Origin: Desulforadius tongensis
GTDB lineage: Bacteria; Bacillota; Desulfotomaculia; Desulfotomaculales; Desulfohalotomaculaceae
Assembly: GCF_016907915.1 (NCBI RefSeq)
Contig: NZ_JAFBCW010000026.1
Span: 1 to 41,837, forward strand
Reading direction: 5' to 3'
Length of the DNA stretch: 41,837 nucleotides
Position numbers and translations under genes: made by a program. Shown in pieces: positions 41,724-41,837 of this stretch (its first letter is position 1; each line of letters begins with the position of its first letter). Below the pieces are notes generated by a model that did no database searches, was not told where the DNA came from, and worked only from the letters and a program-made list of their open reading frames with translations.

Positions 41724-41837
41724 GTTTTGTGTAAATGGTAATAATTACAAATAAAGGAGATGACCATTTATGCAAAACTTGCAGGACAAAACCATAAGAG
41801 AACTGACCAAGGATTGCCGTACCGTAGACGACGTACA
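41724..41837 (+). mobile_element. Left end of a probable IS256-family insertion sequence (runs off window)
   Basis: GTTTTGTGTAAATGG at 41724-41738 resembles the terminal inverted repeats of IS256-family elements (often containing TGTGTAAA), about 45 bases before a transposase-like start codon. The right end and target duplication lie outside the window. Confidence 0.45.
41770..41837 (+). CDS. Partial transposase, probably IS256 (Mutator-like) family
   Basis: Only the first 22 codons are present (MQNLQDKTIRELTKDCRTVD...), preceded by AAGGAGAT at a suitable distance. The opening resembles IS256-type transposases of Clostridia, which use a DDE active site further on. The fragment is too short to see catalytic residues, and the gene is cut by the window edge. 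Confidence 0.5.
   Translation, partial: MQNLQDKTIRELTKDCRTVDDV

Noticed and set aside
41513-41767. An 84-codon minus-strand frame rich in Phe and Ile
   Set aside because: No ribosome site, antisense to the probable IS end, and composition explained by AT-rich DNA.

Overview
The window looks like chromosome from an anaerobic, endospore-forming Firmicute of the Clostridia, most likely a Peptococcaceae / Desulfotomaculum-type bacterium. The genus-level guess is inference from gene content. Supporting genes are a cotJ spore-coat operon, a GerA-type germination permease, a bifunctional archaeal-type fructose-bisphosphate aldolase/phosphatase, pyruvoyl-dependent arginine decarboxylase, type 2 IPP isomerase, a sensory-type [FeFe]-hydrogenase and many chemoreceptor domains. 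Base composition is moderate, with AT-rich islands at 3.2-4.3 kb and 41.2-41.8 kb.

Layout. 0-1.8 kb: a strongly structured RNA resembling HEARO / IscB omegaRNA, with no IscB beside it, then two uncharacterised genes, one a HTH plus zinc-knuckle protein. 1.8-3.1 kb: a stand-alone trpB with its own promoter. 3.4-5.8 kb: two small membrane proteins, a palindromic element and cotJA-cotJB-cotJC, where CotJA carries an unusual Pro/Tyr/Cys-rich extension. 5.9-9.7 kb: a ferric-iron ABC importer (ATPase, permease, lipoprotein) behind a consensus promoter with two Fur boxes. 10-12.7 kb: a DUF815 AAA+ ATPase, a Cys-rich protein and an RluA pseudouridine synthase. 12.8-13.2 kb: tandemly duplicated tRNA-Gly/tRNA-Asp genes. 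13.4-17.8 kb: Hsp33, then a tryptophan-catabolism cluster (tryptophanase, NSS-family transporter, small ORF) divergent from ridA, whose product clears the kind of enamine/imine that tryptophanase makes. 17.8-18.0 kb: a second structured, apparently non-coding element. 18-22.4 kb: HD-GYP phosphodiesterase, YigZ, a small membrane protein and a chemoreceptor. 22.4-23.2 kb: tRNA Cys-Leu and Gly-Phe-Asp operons, with an orphan promoter-terminator unit between them. 23.2-25.5 kb: a polyamine operon (arginine to agmatine to putrescine to spermidine).

25.6-33.7 kb is a series of mostly single-gene units: stress-type glycine-zipper protein, endonuclease-IV-like TIM barrel, peptide-binding protein, Gln/Tyr-rich prion-like protein, small helical protein, DegV, FBP aldolase/phosphatase, IPP isomerase and a ribbon-helix-helix protein. 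33.9-40.6 kb holds a CCA-adding enzyme, an orphan GerAB permease, a soluble [FeFe]-hydrogenase-like sensor fused to a chemoreceptor signalling domain, and a membrane chemoreceptor. 40.7-41.8 kb is a graveyard: one intact and one truncated CRISPR repeat around a single spacer, fused to a cas3 pseudogene damaged in several ways, then AT-rich debris and the start of what looks like an IS256-family element running off the window.

The most noteworthy observations are the hydrogenase-chemoreceptor fusion, the two structured RNAs, the CRISPR/cas3 relic, the Gln-rich repeat protein and the Fur-controlled promoter. All calls were made by eye from the sequence. No database search or folding program was run.
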